From the NCBI RefSeq assembly GCF_002777855.1, contig NZ_MEIK01000015.1:124001-188000 (forward strand): a stretch of 64,000 bases of DNA, given 5' to 3'. Positions within the stretch are counted from its first letter, which is position 1; each line of letters starts with the position of its first letter. The position numbers and the translations under genes are program-made. The notes under the pieces were generated by a model. That model did no database searches. It had not been told where the DNA came from and worked only from the letters and a program-made list of their open reading frames with translations. The DNA is from Snodgrassella alvi (GTDB lineage: Bacteria > Pseudomonadota > Gammaproteobacteria > Burkholderiales > Neisseriaceae). Of the stretch, positions 55,002 through 64,000 are shown piece by piece.

Positions 55002-55931
55002 ATGTTGAAAAAAAACGTAATTCGTTCCAGCTGGTGTTTGCTGGTGCTGGCATTAGGTGCCTGTACTATTTTCAAACAACCGGCAGCACCGACAGAAACG
55101 GGCAGCAGTAACGCCGGTACTGCTGCTACCACTGCCGACAATCCTTATGGTGCCCCGCCTTATACACCACCGACAGACACGCCTCCGGCTTATACGCCCA
55201 GTGCTGGCGCCACAGCCACTGGTTATGTAGGCAATTATTCACCGGTTGATATCAATGCTGCTACGCATACGGTACAGCGTGGTGACACGGTATACAATAT
55301 TTCAAAACGTTATCAGATTACGCAGGATAATTTGCGTGCCTGGAATAATCTGGCTGATAACAATATTCGTCTGGGGCAGGTGCTGCGGGTGAAACCGGCT
55401 GGGTATGTTGCACCGGCCGGAAGCAAAAATACCACCACTACAGTAACGACGCCGGTAAGCACAGCGAATGTGACAACGACCACCAGTACGACCACGACGA
55501 CTACGCCATCTAGCTCTACTACTGTCTCAACAAGTAAAACCGTAAGCACTGGTGGTGTGCGCAGTGTAAGCGGTATTGAATGGCAGCGTCCGACTGCCGG
55601 TAATATCCTGCAAAGCTTCGGCGGCAGCAGTAAGGGAATCGATTATGGTGGCAATGCTGGCCAGCCAATTATGGCTGCCGCTTCAGGTAAGGTGGTGTAT
55701 GCCGGTAATGGTTTACGCGGCTATGGTAATCTGATTATTGTGCAGCATAATCAAACCTATCTGACTGCCTATGGCAATAACCAGAGTATTATGGTGAAAG
55801 AAGGCCAGCAGGTGAAACGTGGTCAGCAGATTGCCACAATGGGTAGCACTGATGCTAAGCGGACCCAACTGCATTTTGAATTACGTGAGAATGGTCAGCC
55901 GCAGGACCCGAGCCGCTATATCCCAATGTAA
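55002..55931 (+). CDS. nlpD: NlpD-type LysM/M23 lipoprotein with degenerate active site
   Basis: 309 residues. Lipobox LGAC; Thr/Pro-rich linkers; LysM domain HTVQRGDTVYNISKRYQI; a Thr-repeat spacer; C-terminal M23/LytM domain. The metal ligands are missing: SKGIDYGG in place of HxxxD, TAYGNN lacking the His, and only one His in QLHFEL. It thus resembles E. coli NlpD, which activates the amidase AmiC at division rather than cutting the wall itself. Confidence 0.88.
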   Translation: MLKKNVIRSSWCLLVLALGACTIFKQPAAPTETGSSNAGTAATTADNPYGAPPYTPPTDTPPAYTPSAGATATGYVGNYSPVDINAATHTVQRGDTVYNISKRYQITQDNLRAWNNLADNNIRLGQVLRVKPAGYVAPAGSKNTTTTVTTPVSTANVTTTTSTTTTTTPSSSTTVSTSKTVSTGGVRSVSGIEWQRPTAGNILQSFGGSSKGIDYGGNAGQPIMAAASGKVVYAGNGLRGYGNLIIVQHNQTYLTAYGNNQSIMVKEGQQVKRGQQIATMGSTDAKRTQLHFELRENGQPQDPSRYIPM

Positions 55932-56260
55932 GCAATTAAATCCAATCAGCAGATTGGCACTGAAAAGCATCTGTTTTCTGAATTTGAAAAACAGATGCTT
56001 TTTTATCTTTGTTAATTTGAAATTTTACATCTACTTTTTTGCGAATAACTAATGGTATCCGCGGCTATTTGTGTATATTACAGTACCGGTATCTTTGTTT
56101 TTAAAATTTCAGAATAATCACAATATATATTGAAATTTTTAATATAAAAACAATAGGTTGAAGGCTGATAACTGCCTTGTTGTCTGAAAATTATGTGCCA
56201 AACAGACGGACAGTTCTTTCTTTTTATTTGTGATGGCTGATAAAAAGCAAAAGAAATGAT
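55932..56260. other. Intergenic region with nlpD terminator
   Basis: Contains the terminator at 55963-56002 and then AT-rich DNA with no recognisable gene or repeat before the convergent isochorismatase gene. Confidence 0.5.
55963..56002 (+). terminator. nlpD terminator
   Basis: 15-bp stem AAAAGCATCTGTTTT and its complement with a ~10-base loop and T run. Confidence 0.85.
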
Positions 56261-56818
56261 TTAGGCATTGGATGGATTTAAGAACTGGCTGGCGAACTGG
56301 ATGTCAGCAAAAGAACTCAAAGCCGCGATAAAGCTATGCTGTACATTTTTTGCCGGTATAGTCTCGCCATTCAGTTCGAGATCACGTGTGGCACAGGCGT
56401 CGGCAATTAGAATAGGTTGAAAATTAAGTTCTGCTGCTTGGCGGGTAGTGGAATCTATGCACATATGGGTCATCATTCCGCAGATAACCAATTGTTCTAC
56501 TGCCTGCTTTTGTAGCTGCGTTAGTAGATCGGTTTGTACAAAGCTGTTGGGGAAATTTTTGCGGATAATCCATTCTGTCTGGGTGGCGATGGGCAGTAGC
56601 TGTGGATGAAGCTTTACTCCATGGCTATCCGGCAGGAAAAAAGTTGCATTCTTACGAATATTGATATGTTGAATATAGAATATTGGTAGCTGCCGCCGGC
56701 GAAACTGTTGGCGCAATCTGAGTATATTTTCCAATGCCATTTGTGGCTGATGCAATGCCATTTTTCCTTGGGGGAAATAATCATTTTGCACATCGATGAT
56801 AAGGAGTGCTTGTTTCAT
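56261..56818 (-). CDS. Isochorismatase-family cysteine hydrolase
   Basis: 185 residues from ATG 56818. Catalytic triad of the nicotinamidase/isochorismatase fold: Asp in IDVQNDYF, Lys in IIRKNFPNS, Cys in GMMTHMCIDST. Substrate not readable. Divergent from the Lrp-type regulator, a likely control pair. Confidence 0.88.
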   Translation of the reverse strand: MKQALLIIDVQNDYFPQGKMALHQPQMALENILRLRQQFRRRQLPIFYIQHINIRKNATFFLPDSHGVKLHPQLLPIATQTEWIIRKNFPNSFVQTDLLTQLQKQAVEQLVICGMMTHMCIDSTTRQAAELNFQPILIADACATRDLELNGETIPAKNVQHSFIAALSSFADIQFASQFLNPSNA

Positions 56819-56923
56819 ATATGCTTTCGTGTTTGTTGTGAGGCTTCTATTATCTGTAATTAGCATGCAATACTGAACGGGTATATGAAAGCAGTAGGCA
56901 GGATTTATTTTCAGGATGAAAAT

Positions 56924-57316
56924 ATGGATAAAAAAGACCGGGCAATTGTGGATTTGTTGAAAATCAATAGCCGAATGTCATGGAAAGAAGTTGGGGAAAA
57001 AGTATTTCTGAGTGGTCAGGCAGTGGGGCTAAGGGTACAGAGCCTGCTTGATAGAGGAGTGATTGAGCGGTTCACGGTGTCAGAATATTATGAGTCAGAA
57101 CAGTTTATTACAATTTATATGAACGGCAGCCGGTTTGAGGAATTTGAAAATATGGTCAGTCGCTTTGCTGCGGTAGAGGCTCTGCACAAAATTACAGGGG
57201 ACGGCTGTTATTTTATCCATACTCGTTTTGCTGCTGCAGAACTGGAGCAGTTTTTGCAGCAGGTGGCGTTGTATGCCCGATATAAAGTTAGTCACAATCT
57301 ACGCAGAATTAAATGA
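56924..57316 (+). CDS. Lrp/AsnC-family transcriptional regulator
   Basis: 130 residues from ATG 56924 (AGGA upstream). N-terminal HTH (DRAIVDLLKINSRMSWKEVGEKV), then a divergent ~75-residue RAM-like domain that is shorter than in classical Lrp. Divergent from the isochorismatase gene. Confidence 0.8.
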   Translation: MDKKDRAIVDLLKINSRMSWKEVGEKVFLSGQAVGLRVQSLLDRGVIERFTVSEYYESEQFITIYMNGSRFEEFENMVSRFAAVEALHKITGDGCYFIHTRFAAAELEQFLQQVALYARYKVSHNLRRIK

Positions 57317-57325
57317 GTGCTGGTT

Positions 57326-57901
57326 TTAAATCTGGTGGCAGGCAACCAGTATGCTGCTTTCGCTCAGACAATGCATACGGGCAAAATCGATGCTGTTTTG
57401 TAGCAGTCCTTTATCTTCTTCACATTGTGCTTCTGTTTCGATAATCAACATCTGTTGCGGCCGGCCGGCATGCAAACTCATGCGCATTTGTGCCTGAGTA
57501 AAGGGAAGGTTGTGCTTTTGTGCAAACATACGGGCGCGGCTATTAGCCGTTTTCAGCATGGGGATTAAGGTAATATCCAGGTGAAAAATGCGCACGCCCA
57601 TTACCAGGATACGGGCAGCAAACCAGTCTGCTTCTTCACTGATAATGTCTGGTGTAGGTTGATCAGAACTGAGCCGCTGTGCGGCTATTAACATGGCTAC
57701 CATCCGCAGCTGTGGAATCAGTGCTTCACTAAGCATGTACGGGCTTTGAAATTGTGGCTGAAGCTGTAACAGGTCGCTTCGGTGCTGATTGCCATCTACA
57801 ATCATATACCAGCGCTGAAGTTGTGGTACAGGTGCTTCAGTGTGCTGCATTCGTTTCTGCGGTAATACCGGCATTTTATTCTCCAATAGTTGTTGATTCA
57901 T
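57326..57901 (-). CDS. Unrecognised cytoplasmic protein
   Basis: 191 residues from ATG 57901 (AAGG eight bases upstream). Gln- and Met-rich, no signal peptide or membrane helix; segments such as EEADWFAARILVMGVRIFHLD. Ends 9 bp from the convergent Lrp gene. Family unknown. Confidence 0.6.
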   Translation of the reverse strand: MNQQLLENKMPVLPQKRMQHTEAPVPQLQRWYMIVDGNQHRSDLLQLQPQFQSPYMLSEALIPQLRMVAMLIAAQRLSSDQPTPDIISEEADWFAARILVMGVRIFHLDITLIPMLKTANSRARMFAQKHNLPFTQAQMRMSLHAGRPQQMLIIETEAQCEEDKGLLQNSIDFARMHCLSESSILVACHQI

Positions 57902-57941
57902 TGTTATTGCCTTAGTGTACGAGGCGTTTATGGTATAAAAA

Positions 57942-57967
57942 AACCGCCTCGGATTGGCCGGGCGGTT
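57942..57967 (-). terminator. ubiX terminator
   Basis: Stem AACCGCC / GGCGGTT with inner CGG/CCG pairs. On the minus strand it is followed by a T7 run, after ubiX and before the next gene. Confidence 0.7.
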
Positions 57968-58100
57968 CACTTTGTTTTTGCTTATGTTTTTTTAAATAAA
58001 CGCAAAAAGGCACCGCACCGAGGTGTGGTACCAATAATAAGCAAAAGAGAAAGTGTGTTTGGTTTTCATTTTTATACAGTAAAACATTCAATGAGTGGTG

Positions 58101-58736
58101 TCAATAATTATTTTCTTCGCCCCAACGCGCTATCAGCCGGTGCGGAATCTGCAACTGATCCAAAATTCGTGCTACCACAAAATCTACCATATCTGCTACG
58201 CTTTGCGGATGCTGATAGAAAGCCGATACCGGTGGTAGGATACAGACGCCTAGGCGTGCGAGTTTAAGCATATTTTCCAGATGAATGGCTGAAAGCGGAG
58301 TTTCTCGCGGTACGATAATCAGTGGTCGCTGTTCTTTGATGCAAACATCGGCTGCGCGTTCGAGCAAATGATCTGAGGTACCGGCAGCAATGGCGGCAAC
58401 ACAGCCCATGCTTGCCGGACAGATGATCATGGCATCTGCGGGATTAGAACCAGAGGCGGGTGGAGCAAACCATTCATCACGGCCAAATGCGGTGAGTTGA
58501 GATGGGTCGACCCCGAATTCACTACATAAAGCTGCGGTACATTGCTTGGCGTTGGTAGGTAGATGCCAATTGATTTCCTGCTGTGCCACTATCTGTGCAG
58601 CTTGTGAGTACAATAACCAGACTTTGATATTTGCTTGCAAAAGGCAGGCCAGTAGTCTTTTGGCATAAGGCATGCCTGAAGCGCCGGTTAAGGCGAGGGT
58701 GACGGTTTTTATGGGTCGGGCTGCTGAAAAAATCAT
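58101..58736 (-). CDS. ubiX: Flavin prenyltransferase UbiX
   Basis: 211 residues from ATG 58736. LALTGASGMPYAKRLL start, MIICPASMGCVAAIAAG and LIIVPRETPLSAIHLENM. It makes prenylated FMN, the cofactor for UbiD in ubiquinone synthesis. Confidence 0.95.
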   Translation of the reverse strand: MIFSAARPIKTVTLALTGASGMPYAKRLLACLLQANIKVWLLYSQAAQIVAQQEINWHLPTNAKQCTAALCSEFGVDPSQLTAFGRDEWFAPPASGSNPADAMIICPASMGCVAAIAAGTSDHLLERAADVCIKEQRPLIIVPRETPLSAIHLENMLKLARLGVCILPPVSAFYQHPQSVADMVDFVVARILDQLQIPHRLIARWGEENNY

Positions 58737-58974
58737 GATAAGACTGGTGTGTGGCAAGATATGGCTGTTATTATAGCCACTTTGCTTTCGATATTACATT
58801 TGTTATGCGGGTGTTTTATGCATTGGCAAAGATTAATCAATTAATCATTATGTTATGCCCATGAAGTTAATAAAACTGGGCAGATTCAGTAAACCTGCTG
58901 CCTGTTGGCGGGGAAAAATTATGTCTGGGTTCAGTTTGGCATAGAACCTCTAGGCATCCAGTGGAAAATCAAAC

Positions 58975-59472
58975 ATGTTGTGGAAGAATTTATTATGGTG
59001 GCCTTGTCTATGTGCCAGCATGTTGGTGGGGTGTGCTCAGGTCACACCTTATGCGCAAGAAGAGCGCGAATGTGATTCAGAGGCTATGGCCAAAGCTTTA
59101 TTGCAGGCTGACCAGCCCATAGGCAGTAAAGGTTTTCGTTGTGCGGTAGTTACAAAAGATGTCACGGTGCTGAAACCGGAACGTAGTACTCCGCCGGAAG
59201 TAAGCCTGAATATCGACCGGCCTGCTATTGAAGTCAGCAAGTGTTTGCATGATAAGTTGCAGTCTCGTTTTAATTTGCCTCGTGAATTTTACAGAATAAG
59301 CAGTTATCCGAATGGTAGTCAGACGCTGGCGCTCGTTAATCCATTTACCGGAAAAGAAGGGTTGCAGATAGATGTGGTTAAAGCGGGTATGTCGCAGAGT
59401 ACAGTTAATTTGTATGCAAATGGTATGACGCTGTCGCAGGCATGGCGGAAATTTCCTGAGCTGTGTCGCTAG
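58975..59472 (+). CDS. Predicted lipoprotein of unknown function
   Basis: 165 residues. Signal with lipobox LVGC (residues ~17-20). The mature part has four further Cys (ERECDSE, GFRCAV, SKCLHD, ELCR) that may form two disulfides. No family recognised. Confidence 0.75.
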   Translation: MLWKNLLWWPCLCASMLVGCAQVTPYAQEERECDSEAMAKALLQADQPIGSKGFRCAVVTKDVTVLKPERSTPPEVSLNIDRPAIEVSKCLHDKLQSRFNLPREFYRISSYPNGSQTLALVNPFTGKEGLQIDVVKAGMSQSTVNLYANGMTLSQAWRKFPELCR

Positions 59473-59502
59473 CCGTGTAAAATTTCTGTCTCGGCGGCCG
59501 GC

Positions 59503-59538
59503 AAAACAAAACCCCTCATTACTGAGGGGTTTTGTTTT
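59503..59538. terminator. Bidirectional terminator
   Basis: 16-bp stem AAAACAAAACCCCTCA and complement, TTAC loop, between convergent lipoprotein and potD-like genes. Confidence 0.85.
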
Positions 59539-59559
59539 AAGCAAATATAGGCTAATGTT

Positions 59560-60723
59560 TTATTTGCCTGCTTTGAGATTTTGCCATAAGCGCAATTCGT
59601 ATTTCAGAGTATCGGATTTGGCCGGTAAAACGAGATAGCTGTTGGCCAGCACTTCATCTGATGGGAAGATGCTGCTGTCTTCGCGATATTCTTTTTTCAT
59701 CAGTTGTTTTGCTGGCAGGCTGGCGGGTGCATAGGTAACATGGTTGCCATTGCGGGCAGCAATCTGGGGTTCGAGAACCCAGTTTAGATAGCGGTAAGCA
59801 TTTTTCAAGTTGGCGGCATCTTTGGGAATGGCCAGAGTATCCACCCATAGAGATACGCCTTGTTCAGGAACTAAAACTTGAATATCTTTTTTACCGGTGG
59901 CTTCTAGCCGACGACGTTTGGCGATATTTAAATCGCCACCAAAGCCGATAGCCACGCAGACATCTCCTCGAGCCAGATCGTCGATGTAGCCTGAAGAAGA
60001 GTAGCGCAGCACGTTGCTGCGGTTGGCTTTGATGAGATTGGCAGCCATGTCTATATCGTCTTTGCTTTGGCTGTTGGGATCTTTACCTGCATAGTGCAGT
60101 GCCAGCGGAATCATTTCTACAGGGCTGTCCATGTAGCTGATGCCGCAGCTTTTTAGTTTGTCTGTATATTTCGGATTGAAAACCAGATCCCAGCTATTTT
60201 CTGGCATTGGGGTGTCACCCAGTGCGGCATTGACTTTCTCAATGTTGATGGCGATGGTATTCATACCCCAGTAATTGGGGACAGCATATTGGTTGCCCGG
60301 ATCGACATCTTTTAATAAATCAAGTAATTTCGGGTTAATGTTTTTCCAGTTGGGTATCTGGCTCTTGTCTAGGGGCTGATAAGCCCCAGCTTTAATCTGT
60401 CGGCTCACAAAAGAGTTGGATGGCCCAACGATGTCATAGCCAGACTGTCCGGTTAGGATTTTGCTTTCTAGTGTTTCGTCGCTGTCATAATAGTTGTAGG
60501 TAACTTTTATGCCGTATTTCTTTTCAAATTCACTGATGGTTTTTGGGTCCACATAATCAGACCAATTGTAGATTTTCAGTGTTTTAGTTTCGTTCAATGT
60601 GCCGGTGCTGCTGGCCGCTACGGCAGAAGCCGGTTTGGTGCTGCTATTTTCATGCGAACCGCTGCATGCGGCCAGTATGCATAAAATCAAACTGGATAAA
60701 CTCAGGCAGGCTGTGTTTTTCAT
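59560..60723 (-). CDS. Polyamine ABC transporter substrate-binding lipoprotein (PotD/PotF type)
   Basis: 387 residues from ATG 60723. Lipobox LAAC; the binding-protein start IYNWSDYVDPKTISEFEKKYG is the PotD/PotF hallmark (shown in part), with YDIVGPSN and PVEMIPLALHYAGKDPNS further on. Binds spermidine or putrescine in the periplasm. No permease or ATPase genes are adjacent. Confidence 0.92.
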   Translation of the reverse strand: MKNTACLSLSSLILCILAACSGSHENSSTKPASAVAASSTGTLNETKTLKIYNWSDYVDPKTISEFEKKYGIKVTYNYYDSDETLESKILTGQSGYDIVGPSNSFVSRQIKAGAYQPLDKSQIPNWKNINPKLLDLLKDVDPGNQYAVPNYWGMNTIAINIEKVNAALGDTPMPENSWDLVFNPKYTDKLKSCGISYMDSPVEMIPLALHYAGKDPNSQSKDDIDMAANLIKANRSNVLRYSSSGYIDDLARGDVCVAIGFGGDLNIAKRRRLEATGKKDIQVLVPEQGVSLWVDTLAIPKDAANLKNAYRYLNWVLEPQIAARNGNHVTYAPASLPAKQLMKKEYREDSSIFPSDEVLANSYLVLPAKSDTLKYELRLWQNLKAGK

Positions 60724-61046
60724 GTTTGTCCTTTTCAAATATGCGCCTGTTTTAGGCTGGCATGGTGATGGGTTATGATCACCTTGTAACTTTATATTCT
60801 GTGTGCTTAGGGCTAACTATACCGTAATCGGGTAGGGATGTTGTCGGATTTGTCATTTTGGCATGGTTTTTAGCCAGTTCTGGTATGCTTATGCGTAAAA
60901 CTGCGGTAAGATAAGCATATGATTTTAACAAGGGCGGTAGTTGGGATAGTTTATCCAGTGTCCTGTTTTTAATATCCATATTCAGGCAGTCTGTGTGTTT
61001 ACAGACTGCCTGAATACGATTAATCGTCCGTTCAACTGAAACTACC
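60724..61046. other. Intergenic region between divergent potD-like and alaS genes
   Basis: No gene is seen apart from the palindrome at 60981-61014. It must contain both promoters; I do not place them with confidence. Confidence 0.4.
60981..61014. repeat. Perfect inverted repeat with uptake-sequence-like core
   Basis: 14-bp arms TTCAGGCAGTCTGT and complement with a 6-base loop. Arms contain CTGCCTGAA. It lies 33 bp before the alaS start, not after a gene, so it is not a simple terminator; it may be a DUS pair or an alaS leader structure. Confidence 0.6.
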
Positions 61047-63674
61047 ATGAAAACAGCAGATTTACGTTCTAATTTTCTTAAATTTTTTGCCAGTAAGGGG
61101 CATCAGGTGGTGCCGTCTTCTTCGCTGGTTCCACCTCAGGATGATAAAACCCTGTTGTTTACCAACGCAGGCATGAATCAGTTTAAAGATGTGTTTCTGG
61201 GTTTTGACAAGCGTCCGTACAGCCGCGCAACCACGGCACAGAAATGTGTACGCGCCGGTGGTAAGCACAACGATTTGGAAAATGTAGGCTACACTGCGCG
61301 TCACCATACGTTTTTTGAAATGCTAGGCAATTTCAGCTTTGGTGATTATTTCAAACATGATGCGCTACATTTTGCTTGGGAATTCCTGACGAGTAAGGAC
61401 TGGCTCAATCTGCCAAAGGAAAAGCTGCTGGCTACCGTTTATGCAGATGATGATGAAGCCTATGATATTTGGTTGAATGAAATCGGCCTACCGGCAGAAA
61501 AAATTATTCGCATTGGTGACAATAAAGGTGCGCGCTATGCTTCGGATAATTTCTGGCAGATGGGTGATACTGGCCCTTGTGGTCCATGCTCAGAAATTTT
61601 TTACGACCATGGTGAACATATTTGGGGAGGCCCTCCGGGTAGCCCTGAGGAAGATGGTGACCGTTTTATCGAAATCTGGAACTGTGTGTTTATGCAGTAC
61701 AACCGCGATGAAAACGGCAATATGAATCCGCTGCCAAAACCTTCGGTCGATACCGGTATGGGGCTAGAGCGCGTGTCTGCGGTATTGCAGCAAGTGCACA
61801 GTAATTATGAAATCGATTTGTTTGTGCATTTACTGCATGCTGTGGCTCGTGTGGTTGGCGTGCCTTACAGTCAGGAAGTACCCAGCCTGAAGGTGATTGC
61901 TGACCATATCCGCTCTTGTGCCTTTTTGATTGCTGATGGTGTACTGCCGAGCAATGAAGGACGTGGCTATGTATTGCGGCGCATTATTCGCCGCGCGGTA
62001 CGCCATGGCTACAAACTGGGCTGTAAACAGGCGTTTTTCCATTTGCTGGTAGCTGATCTGGTGCAGGAAATGGGCGCGTCCTATCCAGAACTAGTAGAAA
62101 AACAGGCACAAATCAGCGAGGTGCTGAAACAAGAAGAAAGCCGTTTTGCGCAGACGCTAGAAACGGGTATGGCCTTATTGGAAAATGCCTTGCAGGATGG
62201 CGGTAATACGCTCGCCGGTGAAGTGATTTTCAAGCTGTATGATACTTATGGATTCCCTTATGATTTAACTGCAGATATTGCCCGTGAACGCAATATTAGT
62301 CTGGACGAAGCAGGGTTTGAGCGCGAAATGGCTGCTCAGCGTGCACGTGCGCGTGCGGCGCAAAATTTCAAAGCCAATACCCAGTTGGCTTATGATGGAG
62401 CAGATACGGAATTCACTGGTTATCATGAGCGTCAGAATGAAAGCACGATTTTGGCTTTGTATAAGGACGGTGAGGCAGTTGAACAGTTGCGCGCGGGCGA
62501 AACTGGTGCCGTGGTGATTGATTTCACGCCATTTTATGCCGAATCTGGTGGTCAGACAGGTGATATGGGCTATATTTTTGCTGGTGAAAACCGTTTTCAA
62601 GTAGATGACACACAGAAAATTAAGGCAAAAGTGTTTTGTCAGTTTGGAGAAATGGTGTCTGGCAGCCTGAAAGTTGGCGATGCGGTTACTGCTCAGGTAG
62701 ATAGTACTTTGCGTGAAGCGAGTATGCGTAACCACAGTGCGACTCATCTGATGCATCGTGCCCTGCGTGAAGTGTTGGGTACGCATGTTGAGCAGAAAGG
62801 CTCGCTAGTGAATGCAGAGCGTACACGCTTTGATTTTTCACATACGCAGCCAGTAACCAGCGCCCAATTGGCAGAAGTGGAACGCCGTGTAAATCAGGCT
62901 ATTGTGGCCAATGTGCCGGTGTGTGCTCAGAATATGAGTTTTGATGATGCCATTGCCGCTGGTGCCATGGCGCTATTTGGTGAGAAATACGGCGATGAAG
63001 TGCGTGTATTGAGCATGGGTGAATTTTCCACCGAGCTGTGTGGTGGTACTCATGTGGCACGTACCGGTGATATCGGCCTGTTTAAGATAGTATCTGAGAG
63101 TGGTATTGCCGCTGGTGTACGTCGGATTGAGGCGGTAACCGGCTTGAATGCGCTACAGTATGTACAACAGCAGGAAGATTTGCTGAAAGCCGCAGTAGTG
63201 GAGGTGAAGGCTCAGACTGCTGAAGACCTATTGCCTAAACTGCAAAGCATGCACAGCCAAATGAAACAGCTGGAAAAAGCACTGAGTGAAGCCAGAACAG
63301 AGCTAGCCAAACACGCGGGCAGTGCGCTGCTGGCACAGGCTCAGGATGTGGGCACTGCGCGGCTAATACTGAACCAGATTGATGCAGACAGTAGTGCGTT
63401 GCGCGATATCGCTGCTGATTTGGTTTCACAGGGTGAGAATATTGTGGTGGTATTGGCTGCTGTAAATGATGGTAAAATTGCCGTTACTGCAGGTGTATCG
63501 AAAGCCCTGAGTAAAACAGTTAAAGCAGGAGAGCTGGTTAATTATGTGGCTGCGCAGGTTGGTGGAAAGGGCGGTGGCCGTTCTGATTTGGCACAGGCAG
63601 GCGGCCATGATGTGGCAGCGTTGCCGAAGGCACTGGCCAGTGTAACTGACTGGTTAGCTGCTAAAGCAGTGTAG
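61047..63674 (+). CDS. alaS: Alanyl-tRNA synthetase
   Basis: 875 residues, full length. Class II core ([45 protein letters not shown] region), editing-site HSATHLMH and [13 protein letters not shown], then a C-terminal DHHA1 domain. Charges tRNA-Ala and clears Ser/Gly mischarging. Confidence 0.97.
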   Translation: MKTADLRSNFLKFFASKGHQVVPSSSLVPPQDDKTLLFTNAGMNQFKDVFLGFDKRPYSRATTAQKCVRAGGKHNDLENVGYTARHHTFFEMLGNFSFGDYFKHDALHFAWEFLTSKDWLNLPKEKLLATVYADDDEAYDIWLNEIGLPAEKIIRIGDNKGARYASDNFWQMGDTGPCGPCSEIFYDHGEHIWGGPPGSPEEDGDRFIEIWNCVFMQYNRDENGNMNPLPKPSVDTGMGLERVSAVLQQVHSNYEIDLFVHLLHAVARVVGVPYSQEVPSLKVIADHIRSCAFLIADGVLPSNEGRGYVLRRIIRRAVRHGYKLGCKQAFFHLLVADLVQEMGASYPELVEKQAQISEVLKQEESRFAQTLETGMALLENALQDGGNTLAGEVIFKLYDTYGFPYDLTADIARERNISLDEAGFEREMAAQRARARAAQNFKANTQLAYDGADTEFTGYHERQNESTILALYKDGEAVEQLRAGETGAVVIDFTPFYAESGGQTGDMGYIFAGENRFQVDDTQKIKAKVFCQFGEMVSGSLKVGDAVTAQVDSTLREASMRNHSATHLMHRALREVLGTHVEQKGSLVNAERTRFDFSHTQPVTSAQLAEVERRVNQAIVANVPVCAQNMSFDDAIAAGAMALFGEKYGDEVRVLSMGEFSTELCGGTHVARTGDIGLFKIVSESGIAAGVRRIEAVTGLNALQYVQQQEDLLKAAVVEVKAQTAEDLLPKLQSMHSQMKQLEKALSEARTELAKHAGSALLAQAQDVGTARLILNQIDADSSALRDIAADLVSQGENIVVVLAAVNDGKIAVTAGVSKALSKTVKAGELVNYVAAQVGGKGGGRSDLAQAGGHDVAALPKALASVTDWLAAKAV

Positions 63675-63698
63675 AGATATTTCGCAGATGAAAACAGC

Positions 63699-63738
63699 AA
63701 ACGGTTTATGGAAGATAATTACATAAGCCGTTTTTTTT
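63699..63738 (+). terminator. alaS terminator
   Basis: 12-bp stem with one G-U pair (AAACGGTTTATG / CATAAGCCGTTT) followed by T8, between alaS and the next gene. Confidence 0.8.
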
Positions 63739-63761
63739 GCTTACCAATAGGAGAATGAAAA

Positions 63762-64000
63762 ATGCAGAGGTATGTTAAAGCTTGTCTGGCTGCGTGGATG
63801 TTGATGGTATCGGTGTGTACGTTTGCCGCTACGCAAGAACAGCTAGCGCAACAGCAATTGCAGCAGAATGTGGATGCGGTGTTGTCGGTTGCACGTGACA
63901 AAAGTCTGAACGAGCAGCAGCGAATCAGTCAGATTGAGCGCTATGCGGATCAGTATTTGGATTACGAGCGTATATCAGCTTTGGCAGTAGGATTGCCGTG
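63762..64000 (+). CDS. mlaC: Phospholipid-binding periplasmic protein MlaC (3' partial)
   Basis: 79 codons before the window ends. Signal peptide (YVKACLAAWMLMVSVCTFAA), then NVDAVLSVARDKSLNEQQRI and DYERISALAVG, matching the MlaC start. It shuttles phospholipids between outer and inner membranes. Start at 63762 with AGGAG upstream; ATG 63755 is out of frame. The remaining mla genes are outside the window. Confidence 0.75.
   Translation, partial: MQRYVKACLAAWMLMVSVCTFAATQEQLAQQQLQQNVDAVLSVARDKSLNEQQRISQIERYADQYLDYERISALAVGLP

Overview
The window looks like a chromosomal segment of a member of the Neisseriaceae. The gene content fits (ISC cluster, RdgC, an EptA-type lipid A transferase, a queD-queE pair, an rsmI/diaA/dolP block). 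So do the moderately AT-rich base composition and the Neisseria-uptake-sequence-like CTGCCTGAA motifs. The Rhs toxin-cassette locus makes Snodgrassella (a bee gut symbiont) my best guess, but that is inference from gene content only.

Layout. 1-14.7 kb is an accessory polymorphic-toxin island. It starts with a large Ig-like surface or secreted protein (5' end outside the window) and a 1419-residue Rhs/YD-repeat protein with a Sec signal peptide and a C-terminal toxin tip. These are followed by two paralogous candidate immunity genes. Downstream are three orphan 3' fragments of the Rhs core, each shorter at its 5' side than the one before and each carrying a different C-terminal tip. One separate toxin remnant, AT-rich immunity-like genes and terminator-like hairpins punctuate the array. 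The last cassette is broken by a frameshift and a stop codon while its immunity-like gene is intact. The island ends with a truncated, frameshifted reverse-transcriptase gene.

14.8-35.5 kb is mostly core: an amino-acid ABC permease, ribF-ileS-lspA-ispH, a FetAB-type exporter, and the complete iron-sulfur cluster operon (iscR-iscS-iscU-zinc finger-iscA-hscB-hscA-gst-fdx-iscX, minus strand). The iscR promoter carries a visible IscR type-1 site. Next come an HxlR regulator with a divergent quinone reductase, pip, serB, an OPT transporter and tRNA-Glu.

35.5-38.2 kb is a short AT-rich accessory patch with a small exported protein, a gene remnant and a coiled-coil membrane protein. 38.3-42.8 kb holds a VIT-family transporter with a QseBC/PmrAB-type two-component system, divergent from eptA. 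A perfect CTTAAG-N5-CTTAAG box lies between them, suggesting a small envelope-modification regulon. 42.8-64 kb returns to core genes: rdgC, dcd, a methyltransferase, a Bax-inhibitor-like protein, queD-queE, a UbiB kinase, an NlpC/P60 hydrolase, dolP-diaA-rsmI, nlpD, an isochorismatase with a divergent Lrp regulator, ubiX, a polyamine-binding protein, alaS and the start of mlaC.

The most interesting part is the Rhs island: an Ig-like/Rhs pair with no T6SS or PAAR signature, backed by a graded reserve of silent toxin tips with immunity-like genes retained.
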